A stretch of DNA of 64,000 nt from the NCBI GenBank assembly GCA_047600805.1, contig JASGKG010000001.1:4588001-4652000 (forward strand), given 5' to 3'. Source of the stretch: JADKHC01 sp047600805. GTDB taxonomy: Bacteria > Verrucomicrobiota > Verrucomicrobiia > Opitutales > Opitutaceae. The translations under genes were made by a program, and so were the position numbers. Shown in pieces: positions 27,447 to 36,038 of this stretch (positions within the stretch are counted from its first letter, which is position 1; the number at the start of each line of letters is the position of its first letter). Below the pieces are notes generated by a model. The model was not told the DNA's origin. It worked only from the letters and a program-made list of their open reading frames with translations, and made no database searches.

Positions 27447-28349
27447 GTGATCTATGATGTCATCATTGTGGGAGCGGGCCCCGCGGGCTTAAGTGCAGCG
27501 CTGATCTTGGGGCGCTGTTGCCGGAATGTTCTTGTTTTGGACTCCAATGAGCCCCGCAATGCCGTGTCGCGAGGGCTGCATGGGTATCTGACGCGTGATG
27601 GCATAGGTCCGTACGATTTGCGGGCGGCAGGCCGGGCCGAGATCGCTCGCTATCCGAGCGTGTGTTTGCGTGAGGGTAAAGTCATCGAGGTCACTCGTGA
27701 GCCTGACGGTTTTCGTGTCGCGACTGCAGAAGCTAGCGAGTGCTCCCGTATCCTCTTGCTTGCTACGGGCCGGATCGATCCGCTGCCCCAAATTCCAGGT
27801 TTTCGTGAGTTTTACGGGAGAGGCGTCTATCATTGTCCCTATTGCGATGGTTGGGAGCATCGCGACCAGTCGCTGGTGGTTTTCGGAGGAGGAGCGAGTG
27901 GTGCGAGCATGGCGGAGGAATTGCTGACATGGAGTCGCCGTGTGGCGATTTGTACAAATGGCGAACGGTGTGCTAACGGCGGTGAAGGCCTGCGAGTTCC
28001 GGAGGGCGTTCAAGTAGAAGACGAACCTATTAAGCAGCTCCACGGTACGGAGACGGGCCTTGCCGAGATCTGCTTCGCTTCGGGGAAAATCATTTCCTGC
28101 GACGCTCTGTTCTTCTGTTCGAGCTGCACGCAGCGATCGGAACTCCCTGAACGGCTCGGCTGCCGGTTTGACGCAGATTTATCGGTTCTTTGCGAAAACC
28201 ACACCGCCGCCGGCGTACCAGGCTTATTTATAGCCGGAAATGTCCGCGGAGGCGTTCACCTCGCGATTACCGCTGCGGCTGAAGGAGCGGAAGCAGCCAT
28301 CGCCATCAACGATGCACTTTCAAGCCAACGCCGAGCGGGAAATCTCTAA
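27447..28349 (+). CDS. Thioredoxin-reductase-like FAD/NAD(P) oxidoreductase
   Basis: A 300-residue flavoprotein with a GTG start. FAD-binding GxGxxG: DVIIVGAGPAGLSAALILG. The redox motif CPYCDGW and the second nucleotide-binding loop VVFGGGASGASMAEELL match thioredoxin-reductase-like enzymes. The C-terminal FAD motif VPGLFIAGNVRGG is present. It probably reduces a small dithiol or peroxide-related partner. It is followed closely, perhaps with overlap, by a TonB-dependent receptor. Confidence 0.88.
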   Translation: MIYDVIIVGAGPAGLSAALILGRCCRNVLVLDSNEPRNAVSRGLHGYLTRDGIGPYDLRAAGRAEIARYPSVCLREGKVIEVTREPDGFRVATAEASECSRILLLATGRIDPLPQIPGFREFYGRGVYHCPYCDGWEHRDQSLVVFGGGASGASMAEELLTWSRRVAICTNGERCANGGEGLRVPEGVQVEDEPIKQLHGTETGLAEICFASGKIISCDALFFCSSCTQRSELPERLGCRFDADLSVLCENHTAAGVPGLFIAGNVRGGVHLAITAAAEGAEAAIAINDALSSQRRAGNL

Positions 28350-28368
28350 CCGCACGATAGAGGCTCGC

Positions 28369-30441
28369 GTGCCCGGTCGTATTCCAATTTCGATGTTTGC
28401 TCTAGTTGCAGGTGGCAAGCTGGCCGTCGCAGAGACCGTGATGCTCGATCCGATCGTGGTTTCTGCGACGCGTAGTGCCACACCAAGCGAGCAACTCCCA
28501 TTCACGGCCACGGTTTTCGATGCTCGTGCTTTGCAATTGGCTCCCGCGCTCACGATCGACGGTGTTTTGCGATCTGTGCCTAGCTTTAGTTTATTCCGTC
28601 GCAGCGATAGCCTCGTTGCTCACCCCACAACGCAAGGCGTATCGCTGCGAGGTCTCGGTCCGAGTGGAGCGAGTCGCACGCTCGTGTTGTTGAACGGCGT
28701 GCCGCTGAACGATCCGTTCGGAGGATGGATAAATTGGAGCAAGGTTCCTCGGGAAACGCTGGCTCGCGTGGAGCTTGTGCGGAACGGGGGAGCGACAGCG
28801 TGGGGTAATGCCGCACTTGGCGGTGTCATCCAGTTATTTAACGACGATAGTTGGGCTCATCGCGAGCACTTGGCGGTGCTCGGTGGCGCGTTTGGAACAC
28901 ACTCTGTGGAAGCGGATTTAGTGAATTCAATCGGTTTTGGCGCGCTGGAGCTGGCTGGCCGCGAGTTCGCGACGGACGGTTTTCCGGTGATTGCGCGAGA
29001 GGATCGCGGGCCGGTCGACGCGCCTGCCAGCAGTCGCCACCGCTGGTTAAACGCGACATGGCGCCAACCGATTGGTAAAATGAATCAACTCACTGTCACG
29101 GCGCGTACTTTCAGCGAATTTCGCCACAACGGGACGCCGCTGCAAAATAACGACTCTCACGAACGTTTTATTTCGGCATCGCATTCGTTTCAGTGGAACT
29201 CCGTGCTGACGGGTTCAGCCGTTGCGTACGTTCAAAGCCAGAATTTTAGCAGCACCTTTAGTTCGGTGAATGCCGCGCGTACCGCCGAGGCCCCGGCTAG
29301 CAATCAGTTTTCTGTTCCGGCTAATGCCGTCGGCGCAGCCGCAACTTTATCGTTAAAAGAAGGGGCGGGAGCGCGTACTGCGGCTGGCATCGATTTTCGT
29401 ATGACGCGGGGAGAATCACGCGAGGGATCGTCTTTTAACGGTGGCGATTTCACCCGTGATCGATTTGCCGGTGGTAGGCAGTTTGACTGCGGCGTTTTTG
29501 TGCAACGTGAGCAGCCGCTGATGGATCGTTGGCGAATTCTGATAGGCGCGCGGCTTGACCGGTGGGGCGAACGCGACGGCCATCGTCGAGAATTGGATCG
29601 CGTAACGGGTGTTTTGTTGCGAAACGATTTTTTTCCTAACCGAGCGGGACGGGAGTTTAGCCCTACAGTTGGTTTGGTATGGCAGCCGTCGGATGCCTGG
29701 CGGTTTCATGCGTCTTTGCAGCGCGCGTTTCGTCGGCCCACACTTAACGAGCTGTATCGACCGTTTCGCCAAGGCGATGAAATCACCGAGGCCAATGCGT
29801 TCCTCTCCACCGAACATGTTCGAAATGCGGAACTTGGGGCGGCGTGGACACACGATGCTATCAGAACTTCAGTGGCATTTTTCCACAACCAACTCACTGA
29901 TGCTGCTTCGAATGTCACGGTAGCGAAAGGCCCGGGTGACTTTGAAGGTTTCGGATTTATACCGGCTGGCGGAGCGGGGCGGCGCCGGTTGAATCTCGAT
30001 CGCGTGCGTGTAAGCGGTGGAGAGTGGTTCGGCATCTGGAAGTTCTCTTCGAAAGGAACGCTCGAGGCATCGTATCTTTTTAACGACACGAAGGTGTTGC
30101 GTGCGGCTGCCGCGCCGAGCCTTTTGAACCTGCGCTTGGCTGAAGTTCCCCGCCAGAGTGCGACCGTAGGAATGACTTGGATGCCGATGCAGAAACTCTC
30201 CGTGTCTCCGCGTTTCCGCTATGTATCGGTGCAGTTCGATGATGACGAGAATCGCGAGCGGTTGGGCGCCTACTGTTCCCTCGACGTGTCTCTTGCGTAT
30301 CAGATCTCGAAGCGCCTCGAACTCACTTTGGTCGGTGATAATCTGAGCAATGCACGGATTGAAACCGCACGCTCGACAGCGGGAGTTGTTTCCACTGGCA
30401 CACCGCGTTTCATTTATGGCGGCATCCGTTTCCGAGAGTGA
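28369..30441 (+). CDS. TonB-dependent receptor (siderophore/cobalamin type)
   Basis: About 690 residues. The signal peptide is probably PISMFALVAGGKLAVA, then TonB box-like ETVMLDPIVVSATR. The plug includes QGVSLRGLGPSGASRTLVLL, VPLNDPFGGWINW and ELVRNGGATAWGNAALGGVI. A beta-barrel follows (RAFRRPTLNELYRPFRQG). This plug is typical of smaller TonB-dependent receptors for metal chelates or vitamin B12 rather than the sugar type. The start is uncertain: GTG 28369 and ATG 28393 suit the signal peptide, ATG 28312 would overlap the flavoprotein gene. The C-terminus ends FRE instead of an aromatic residue. Confidence 0.87.
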   Translation: MPGRIPISMFALVAGGKLAVAETVMLDPIVVSATRSATPSEQLPFTATVFDARALQLAPALTIDGVLRSVPSFSLFRRSDSLVAHPTTQGVSLRGLGPSGASRTLVLLNGVPLNDPFGGWINWSKVPRETLARVELVRNGGATAWGNAALGGVIQLFNDDSWAHREHLAVLGGAFGTHSVEADLVNSIGFGALELAGREFATDGFPVIAREDRGPVDAPASSRHRWLNATWRQPIGKMNQLTVTARTFSEFRHNGTPLQNNDSHERFISASHSFQWNSVLTGSAVAYVQSQNFSSTFSSVNAARTAEAPASNQFSVPANAVGAAATLSLKEGAGARTAAGIDFRMTRGESREGSSFNGGDFTRDRFAGGRQFDCGVFVQREQPLMDRWRILIGARLDRWGERDGHRRELDRVTGVLLRNDFFPNRAGREFSPTVGLVWQPSDAWRFHASLQRAFRRPTLNELYRPFRQGDEITEANAFLSTEHVRNAELGAAWTHDAIRTSVAFFHNQLTDAASNVTVAKGPGDFEGFGFIPAGGAGRRRLNLDRVRVSGGEWFGIWKFSSKGTLEASYLFNDTKVLRAAAAPSLLNLRLAEVPRQSATVGMTWMPMQKLSVSPRFRYVSVQFDDDENRERLGAYCSLDVSLAYQISKRLELTLVGDNLSNARIETARSTAGVVSTGTPRFIYGGIRFRE

Positions 30442-30923
30442 GAAAAACAATACGCCAAAGGAGGCCATGCTCGGGGCGAAGCGTGTTTAGATAGAAATTT
30501 TACGCTCGAGCATCTGGGCTGCTCGAGCCTTGGAGTCGGTGCTGTTGAAGATGTCACTGGGACGAGGGAGGGCTTGCAGAATATAGAGTCTCCATTTTGC
30601 AGCGGAGTGATCGATTCCGGGTCTATGCGCTTGCTTCTGAACAACGTTGGGAGGCCAAAGGCAGGTTCAATGGCAGCGAGGGTCGGGCCCAGGCGTACTT
30701 TGCTGGGCACATAAAGCCGTTCCTGTGGTGAGACGGTTGCGCCGTTTGGGAGGATCGCGGAATTTGCTATCACGGTGCACGCAGGCCGTTTGTGTTCTGC
30801 GCGAGGGGCCTCTTTTCCAAAACGATTTTGGGCCGATATCCTCCAAGTTGTCGAAATTGCGACGATCCGCCGCGTTTCTTCGAGACGGAACACCATAGCA
30901 GATTTTCTTGACCAAACCTTCGT
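30442..30923. other. 482-nt intergenic region
   Basis: No supported gene. A 9-bp perfect hairpin (30504-30512 with 30520-30528) lies shortly after the receptor stop and may terminate its transcript, though without a T-tract. The minus strand has an open frame (30414-30896) of unremarkable composition that I do not accept as coding. Confidence 0.4.
30504..30528 (+). terminator. Hairpin after the TonB-receptor gene
   Basis: Stem GCTCGAGCA/TGCTCGAGC with a 7-nt loop, 62 nt after the stop codon. No T-run follows, so termination is uncertain. Confidence 0.4.
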
Positions 30924-32744
30924 ATGCGCCCCCGCAAAATTTTATTCGTCGCGGCCCTTCTCCTGTGCACCGCGCTGATCGTCGCCCGAAGCGGCTTGAA
31001 GCACACTACGGTCGCGAGTAGCGATGCTGCTCGAAACGTTACTGCCGCACCGAATGCTTCGGCGGATCAGAAGACGCTCGGTGAGAAACTGCCTCCAGCG
31101 GAGATTGCACCGTCGCGTGCGCCGAACGCATTACCCCGATTTTCGGCGAACCTCACCGAGATGCTGCCGAATGCGGCCCAGCCCGTGAAGAACTGGCGGC
31201 ACTTCAAACCACAGAAAATGGTCGTCGCTCCTTACCCGGATACTCCGATGGAATTCGAACAGGTCTCGATTCGCGAAGAGAACGGCCGAACCATTTGGAC
31301 AGGTCGAAACAAGTTGTCGGGCGCGTTCCTCGTGGCCGCGGCGACAGAAACCGGCTGGCATGCGGTTCTCGAGATTCCGACGGCAGATGCTTTCGAGCTT
31401 CATGTGAGTGGAGATGCTGTGTCAGTCGTGCAGGCGTCTGCTGTAGGCGGGTGCGTTGTTCAGCCAGTAGCGATGAAAGAACAAGCGCTCGTGCCAGATG
31501 CGGCCGTCAGCTCAACCTCCCCAGAAGTGGCAAAATCAGCTGCGAATTACACCTTCGTGGACGTGATTTTTTTCTACGATGCTGCGACTCTGACGGCGAA
31601 CAACGGCGATACGGCTTCGATGGAGAGCACGATTATGGCGCGTGTCGATTCCGCGAATGTCGCTCTTGATAACAGCGCCATCACCAACCTCAGATGGCGT
31701 TACGTGACGATGTATCAGGTTCCCGACTACACAGCGCCGACGGATATTGCCGCGGATCTCGACAAAATCACTTATGGCAACGCGAGTAATTTCACGAATA
31801 AAACGCCGAGCGCCGATCCAGTTTGCCAGTTTGTATATGATAAATGCCAGTTGCACGGGGCCGACCAAGCCGTGCTGTACATAACCGGCACTCGCTCGGC
31901 CAGCGGCAACACCGTCGGCATAGCGTGGAGCCCGGGCGGAGTCTCAAACAATATCAGCACCGGTGCCGCGCGCGCTGTGGTGATGTGGAGACGCACAGCC
32001 GACGGTTATGTGAGCAACTATCAGACGATGGCTCACGAAATCGCGCATAACTTTGCTTGCCAGCACGACCGCGTAACGGAATCGGCCACCGACGGTGATG
32101 GACAATATTGGTACGGCTATAATCTGACTTATAACGGCGGCTCGTACGGCACGATCATGTCATACTTGGGGTCGCGGATTCCGTATTTCAGCAACCCGAA
32201 CGTGAGCTATAACGGTGTGGCGACAGGTCTACCCACAACCGATGCGAAAGCCGCGTACAACGCCAAAGTTCTCACCGACAAAGCCACGGGCATGGCGAGC
32301 CTTCGTTCGCTTACGACGCCGGTCATCACTACCCAGCCGCAATCGGTAAACGTGAGTCTTGGCGCCAGTTTCTCGTTGAGTGTCGTCGCTAAAGGTGCGG
32401 TGACGGGATATCAGTGGCAGAAAAATGGTGCTGCGATTACGGGCGCGACCGGCGCGAGCTATAGTGTGTCGAGCGCCACGGCGTCCGATGCAGCCTCCTA
32501 CACGGTGGCCATCACCAATCCTGCCGGCGCAACCGTGAGCAACACAGTGACCGCTACGGTGGACGGCGTTTCCTCCTCAAGTGGAAGCGGTTCGTCGAGT
32601 AGCGGTGGATCTTCGACCAGTGCTGCGACGGCCACCAATACGCCCGCGTCAAACGGTGGTGGCGGCGGAGCGATCAGCCCCTTTGCCCTCCTCGCCTTGG
32701 TGGGGTTTGGCTCTCTCCGTGCCTTCGGAAAGAAACGTCGTTAA
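30924..32744 (+). CDS. Secreted reprolysin-like zinc metalloprotease with Ig domain and GlyGly-CTERM-like tail
   Basis: A 606-residue exported protease. The zinc site HEIAHNFACQHD (HExxHxxxxxH, residues about 370-381) and downstream Met-turn-like GTIMSYLG identify a metzincin, M12/reprolysin-like. Signal peptide about 5-23. An Ig-like domain lies at about 470-550 (YQWQKNGAAITGATGAS), then a Ser/Gly-rich linker, NGGGGGAISP, a hydrophobic helix and GKKRR. The tail parallels those of the two secreted GH43 enzymes. Its substrate is unknown. The att-associated terminator follows 44 nt after the stop. Confidence 0.88.
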   Translation: MRPRKILFVAALLLCTALIVARSGLKHTTVASSDAARNVTAAPNASADQKTLGEKLPPAEIAPSRAPNALPRFSANLTEMLPNAAQPVKNWRHFKPQKMVVAPYPDTPMEFEQVSIREENGRTIWTGRNKLSGAFLVAAATETGWHAVLEIPTADAFELHVSGDAVSVVQASAVGGCVVQPVAMKEQALVPDAAVSSTSPEVAKSAANYTFVDVIFFYDAATLTANNGDTASMESTIMARVDSANVALDNSAITNLRWRYVTMYQVPDYTAPTDIAADLDKITYGNASNFTNKTPSADPVCQFVYDKCQLHGADQAVLYITGTRSASGNTVGIAWSPGGVSNNISTGAARAVVMWRRTADGYVSNYQTMAHEIAHNFACQHDRVTESATDGDGQYWYGYNLTYNGGSYGTIMSYLGSRIPYFSNPNVSYNGVATGLPTTDAKAAYNAKVLTDKATGMASLRSLTTPVITTQPQSVNVSLGASFSLSVVAKGAVTGYQWQKNGAAITGATGASYSVSSATASDAASYTVAITNPAGATVSNTVTATVDGVSSSSGSGSSSSGGSSTSAATATNTPASNGGGGGAISPFALLALVGFGSLRAFGKKRR

Positions 32745-32787
32745 AGCCAACAAACAATGTCAGCTTCGATTCCGTAAGTCCCTCAGC

Positions 32788-32817
32788 AAAAAGCCCTCCC
32801 GAGCAGTGGGAGGGCTT
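32788..32817 (-). terminator. Terminator adjoining the left tRNA fragment
   Basis: Stem AAGCCCTCCC/GGGAGGGCTT with a 7-nt loop, followed on the minus strand by TTT. It sits immediately 3' of the Met-tRNA fragment, as a tRNA terminator would, and may also terminate the protease transcript. Confidence 0.8.
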
Positions 32818-32819
32818 AT

Positions 32820-32868
32820 AAATTGGGTGCAGGGGCTGGATTTGAACCAGCGACCTTCAGGTTATGAG
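32820..32868 (-). repeat. attachment-site repeat: 3' end of a Met(CAT) tRNA, left copy
   Basis: The minus strand reads CTCATAA (anticodon loop, CAT), anticodon-stem 3' strand, variable loop AGGTC, T-arm GCTGG-TTCAAAT-CCAGC, acceptor 3' strand CCCTGCA and CCA. The 5' half of the tRNA is missing. All 49 nt are identical to 39582-39630. It is the expected duplicated core when an element integrates into a tRNA gene at the anticodon loop; the tRNA resembles initiator tRNA. Confidence 0.88.
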
Positions 32869-32916
32869 GATCAAGGAAGTCCCGTAGCTTGAGATAGTTA
32901 GACGAGTTTCAATCCG

Positions 32917-32937
32917 ACTACGTCGGAAACTACGTCT
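32917..32937. repeat. Paired ACTACGTC sites, left end of relic element
   Basis: Two copies of ACTACGTC spaced 12 nt apart. The 21-nt block matches 39448-39468 at 20 of 21 positions. Position between att core and integrase suggests recombinase arm-type or excisionase sites; this is inference. Confidence 0.5.
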
Positions 32938-33013
32938 ACCGCATTCTCGGGAGTCTCACCACGTTGCTGCCAGTGCCGCTGGGTACCAAAAAACCCAACA
33001 AAAAGGATCAGTC

Positions 33014-34033
33014 ATGGCACTCGAACTACAGCGTGGACGCAGCAAATGGTGGTACGGACGCGTCGAGGTGAACGGTCGAAAGATCGGCAAAAACCTCGGC
33101 GTCGAAGTGCGCGGTATCATACCAAACTCGCTCGCCGAAACAGGCGACATCGCCTTCGAACGGTCTCGCGCAAAAGCGCAGGCCGCTTTGGAGAAACTTC
33201 AGCTCGATCTGAAGCGGCGCAGCACCGCCGAAGAACTCGTGCAGACACTGCATGAGCTTCGTACCGGTGCCCGAGTTGGCTCGATCCCCTTGGACGAAAT
33301 TGCGGCGCGATGGAGTGCGTTACCGCGTCGCCGCCCCCTAAGTCAGAGCTATCTGAAGCAAGCCGAGAGCTGGATCAGCCGGTTCGTTCTGTTTCTCAAA
33401 AAGACCAACGGCTCGTTGCGCGAAATGTCGCAGGTGCAGTCGTCGATTTGCCGCGCCTTCTTCAAAGCCGAGGAAGAGCGCGGCGTGACGGCAAAGACCT
33501 ACAACAACACGTTGATCTTCCTGCGGGCGGTATTTCACGCGCTTCGCAAGGATGCGGGGCTCGCCGAAGATCCGTTCGAAGGCATTCCAACCAAGGACGG
33601 AGAAACGGTGTTCCGAAAGCCCTTCACCCATGAGGATCTGGCGCTGATCGAAGAAAAGGCCAGGTCTCTATTCGACTTCGTTGAACAGGAACTTCGTTTC
33701 CGGTATGTCCAATATGGGCGAGCGTATATTGACATATTAAATCTTGTGCTGGAGGAGGAGAAGCTTGGTTCCCGCGCGAAAGAGATCTACGACTTCCCTT
33801 TGGCTCTCGAACTCGGCGTGTCGTCTGCCGCCGGGCAAGTCTTTATAGAAATTGGGCTTTCGCGAATCGCGGCTTCTACCTTTGAGCAGCTTATTCCAGA
33901 CTCAAGCCCGACACCTGAGTCCGCAAAGCGATGGCTTAGTGGTTTAGCCGGTACTGAATTCAATTTGTCCTCAGTTATTTGGGACGAATTGAGACGGAAA
34001 GGTTTGTTGAAGGTGGCGAACCAGACGGCCTAA
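33014..34033 (+). CDS. Chimeric integrase N-terminus fused to helicase-like C-terminus
   Basis: 339 residues. Residues 1 to about 217 align clearly with the intact integrase at 39779: SKWWYGRVEVNGRK, RSRAKAQAALEKLQLD, GVTAKTYNNTLIFLRAVFHA, DGETVFRKPF. From about nucleotide 33665 the sequence changes to DFVEQELRFRYVQYGRAYID, LELGVSSAAGQVFIEIGLSR and SPTPESAKRWLSGL. That part resembles the C-terminal tail of large DEAD/DEAH-box defence helicases. The catalytic R, HxxR and Tyr of the recombinase are absent, so it cannot recombine. It likely arose by an in-frame deletion; whether it is expressed is unknown. Confidence 0.7.
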   Translation: MALELQRGRSKWWYGRVEVNGRKIGKNLGVEVRGIIPNSLAETGDIAFERSRAKAQAALEKLQLDLKRRSTAEELVQTLHELRTGARVGSIPLDEIAARWSALPRRRPLSQSYLKQAESWISRFVLFLKKTNGSLREMSQVQSSICRAFFKAEEERGVTAKTYNNTLIFLRAVFHALRKDAGLAEDPFEGIPTKDGETVFRKPFTHEDLALIEEKARSLFDFVEQELRFRYVQYGRAYIDILNLVLEEEKLGSRAKEIYDFPLALELGVSSAAGQVFIEIGLSRIAASTFEQLIPDSSPTPESAKRWLSGLAGTEFNLSSVIWDELRRKGLLKVANQTA

Positions 34034-34045
34034 AGTGGTCGCTTG

Positions 34046-34171
34046 GTGAGTCCACGGGAGAGGAAGGTGAAATCCCATTACGGTGCAGAGCCTGGTTGTT
34101 CGCACTGCGGGGAAGGGCCCAACTCCGCCTATGCCCGAGGGGATGGATGGTGCTTGCCGTGCAAGTGGTGA
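34046..34171 (+). CDS. Small zinc-ribbon-like protein
   Basis: A 41-codon frame with GTG start, 12 nt after the stop of the chimeric integrase and in the same frame. It encodes two paired cysteine motifs: PGCSHCGEG and DGWCLPCKW, ending three residues later. The CxxC-x(n)-CxxC spacing fits a zinc ribbon. It could be a free small gene or the remains of the helicase-linked locus. No strong ribosome site is seen. Confidence 0.35.
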   Translation: MSPRERKVKSHYGAEPGCSHCGEGPNSAYARGDGWCLPCKW

Positions 34172-34203
34172 AGTTGAATCAGACGCGATCTACCAGAATC
34201 CGA

Positions 34204-34231
34204 AACAGGCCAGCGCGGGGACTGGCCTGTT
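34204..34231. terminator. Bidirectional-looking hairpin
   Basis: Perfect 10-bp stem AACAGGCCAG/CTGGCCTGTT with an 8-nt loop, between the plus-strand integrase-fusion unit and the minus-strand coiled-coil gene. T-runs are weak on both sides. Confidence 0.6.
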
Positions 34232-34255
34232 CGATTCGAGTCACTGAAGTTCGGG

Positions 34256-34465
34256 TCACTTTGTGCTGACGGCTCGAAGCCGCGCGCTCAGCACCTTGAC
34301 GTCGGCTTCGGCACCAGCCGCGTTCGCGCGCGACTTGGCGAGACGTACCTCGGCCTGGAGAAGCTCGCGTTTGAGCTGTGCGATTTCGTCGAGCGTTGTG
34401 TCGGTGCGCGCGCCGCGAGCGTTCGTTGCGGTGGAGTTCGGTGGGAGTTCTGTGGAGGTGGCCAT
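34256..34465 (-). CDS. Small coiled-coil protein
   Basis: A 69-residue protein with a disordered N-terminus (Pro, Ser, Thr, Asn) and a heptad-like helix from about residue 26 (LDEIAQLKRELLQAEVRLAK) to the end. It is highly charged, with no membrane segment or known domain. It sits among plasmid/ICE-type small genes. Function unknown. Confidence 0.5.
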   Translation of the reverse strand: MATSTELPPNSTATNARGARTDTTLDEIAQLKRELLQAEVRLAKSRANAAGAEADVKVLSARLRAVSTK

Positions 34466-34635
34466 AGTTTAGGACCGCGACGACGCGGCGATTTGGGTTT
34501 CAGTTTTGAGTGCGGTCGGGGCGCGACAGCGCCCCAATCCGCAGCAAGAATCGCCCGCCGAGCGCAGTTGGCAGCACCGCGCATCTACCGGAAACGCGGG
34601 AGAAAGCGTGGACGCTGTCTAGGCTCTGACTGACG

Positions 34636-34656
34636 AAAAAGGGGGCCGAAGCCCCC
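34636..34656 (-). terminator. Terminator of the DUF6573-like gene
   Basis: On the minus strand GGGGGC-TTCG-GCCCCC is followed by five T residues, four bases after the stop codon. A classic intrinsic terminator with a stable UUCG loop. Confidence 0.9.
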
Positions 34657-34660
34657 GTGC

Positions 34661-35029
34661 TCAGTCCTCGTTCGGGAGCATGAGCGTGAGCACCGGCGCG
34701 GGTGTGTCACCGGGGCCGATGTGCAGTTTCAGCTCGTGCGTGCGGGTTGCGATGATGGCCCGGAAGCGGATTTGATCGGCGTCCTGCTTGGTCCGGATGG
34801 CGAGCTTGGCCATGGTGGAGATGTCGTGGCAGATGCCGGAGACGTCCTGGCCGGGCCGTTGAAGGGCCGACTCAATGATGCCCCAAACCGTCGAGGTGCA
34901 GGCAAAGGGATGTTTCCAATGCTGCTTGATGGAATCGACCTGGCTCAGGTCGACGAGGACGCCGTCCTCGATGGCCTGCTTGCGGGAGTAGGAGTAAACG
35001 ACCTCACCGAACGGATCTTCTTGAGTCAT
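34661..35029 (-). CDS. DUF6573-like protein
   Basis: 122 residues from ATG 35029. The N-terminal half (FGEVVYSYSRKQAIEDGVLV, DLSQV) matches the pattern of DUF6573 proteins, common on plasmids and integrative elements. The C-terminus (FRAIIATRTHELKLHIGPGD, APVLTLMLPNED) looks like a beta sheet. The role is unknown. A strong terminator follows. The open frame extends 28 codons upstream, but that part is not family-like. Confidence 0.7.
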   Translation of the reverse strand: MTQEDPFGEVVYSYSRKQAIEDGVLVDLSQVDSIKQHWKHPFACTSTVWGIIESALQRPGQDVSGICHDISTMAKLAIRTKQDADQIRFRAIIATRTHELKLHIGPGDTPAPVLTLMLPNED

Positions 35030-35381
35030 GTTTCGTGCCGTTCGGCCCGTGGGGCGTGCGTCACGTCTCGTGACCTTATCGCCTACTGCCGATTGGCGAT
35101 TTTCGCCCCACACCCGAAAGTCAAAGCGCTGGGTGGAGCGCCGAGGAAGAGTCCCGCGCAGCGGGACCGATCAGGGGGAAGCGGAACGTTTGCGCGTGGT
35201 GGAGCCGCGCAGCGGGCTACCTTGACCGGGTGTAGAATGGCGAAAACAGCGGCTGGCAGTCGCTAGAAGAAAACGAGCAACGCGAGCATCTGTATGTTGG
35301 CCCCATGATTGCACTGGCTCGCAACGCGTGTTGCGCGACCTTCTTCTTGACAAAACTGACCGAGCGGTCAGGAAACGAACC
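35030..35381. other. Intergenic region upstream of the TetR-type gene
   Basis: About 350 nt without a convincing gene. It holds two palindromes: CGCAAC-GCGT-GTTGCG (35320-35335) and the operator-like element at 35356-35371. TTGACA at 35347-35352 could be a -35 hexamer. Confidence 0.5.
35356..35371. promoter_or_regulatory. TetR-type operator palindrome
   Basis: CTGACCGAGCGGTCAG is a perfect 7-bp inverted repeat with a 2-nt centre, ending 10 nt before the proposed GTG start and directly after TTGACA. Position and symmetry suit autorepression by the adjacent TetR-family protein. Confidence 0.6.
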
Positions 35382-36038
35382 GTGCGGACAAAGAATCGAT
35401 CAAAAAGAAGCGCTGGTTCGTTCATCGAACTCGCCAGGCGCAGGCAGCTGGTTGACTGCGCGATCGAATGTCTTGCAGCGGAAGGATACGTCGGCGCCTC
35501 GCTTGCGACGGTGGCTCGGCGTGCCGGTGTTAGTAAGGGCGTCATACTTTACCATTTCCGGAGCAAAGACGCGCTCGTGGAAACAACCGTAGAGGAGATA
35601 TTTCGTGAGCTCGCGGAGTTCATCGTGCCCCGAATCAGGGCGGAGCAGAATGCACGTGGTCGGCTCCAAGCTTTCATCCGGTCTCAGTTGTCTTTCTTGG
35701 AGCGGCATCGTTCGCATCTACTTGCTGTGTCCTACATTCTAGTGAACCACCGCAACACTCGCGGTGAATTCTACCTTCGAAATAAGGCAGAGCGGGACGC
35801 CCAAGCTGCGATCCGTGCGATCTTGGAAGAGGGCCAATCACGCGGGGAATTCCGCGCATTCGCGATACGGCCGATGGCCGCGACGATTCTCAACGCCCTT
35901 AACGGAGCTCTTAGTCAGTGGGTCACGGATACGAGTCTGCCCCTTAGTGATTACGCCGAGGAACTGGTAACCACCTTCGACCTAGCCACGCGTAAAGAGC
36001 CGCGCTCAGTCATCCCCTCAAACCAGACTTCATTATGA
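35382..36038 (+). CDS. TetR/AcrR-family transcriptional regulator
   Basis: 218 residues from GTG 35382. The N-terminal helix-turn-helix is standard: AIECLAAEGYVGASLATVAR, RAGVSKGVILYHFRSKDALV. The C-terminal ligand-binding domain spans about 75-200. An upstream ATG at 35328 would place the operator inside the gene, so the GTG with AGGA 8 nt upstream is preferred. The stop overlaps the glycosidase start (ATGA), so the pair forms an operon and the regulator probably controls it. The ligand is unknown. Confidence 0.87.
   Translation: MRTKNRSKRSAGSFIELARRRQLVDCAIECLAAEGYVGASLATVARRAGVSKGVILYHFRSKDALVETTVEEIFRELAEFIVPRIRAEQNARGRLQAFIRSQLSFLERHRSHLLAVSYILVNHRNTRGEFYLRNKAERDAQAAIRAILEEGQSRGEFRAFAIRPMAATILNALNGALSQWVTDTSLPLSDYAEELVTTFDLATRKEPRSVIPSNQTSL

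Noticed and set aside
30414..30896. 160-codon minus frame between the TonB receptor and the metalloprotease
   Set aside because: No recognisable domain, overlaps the receptor end, and no good start.
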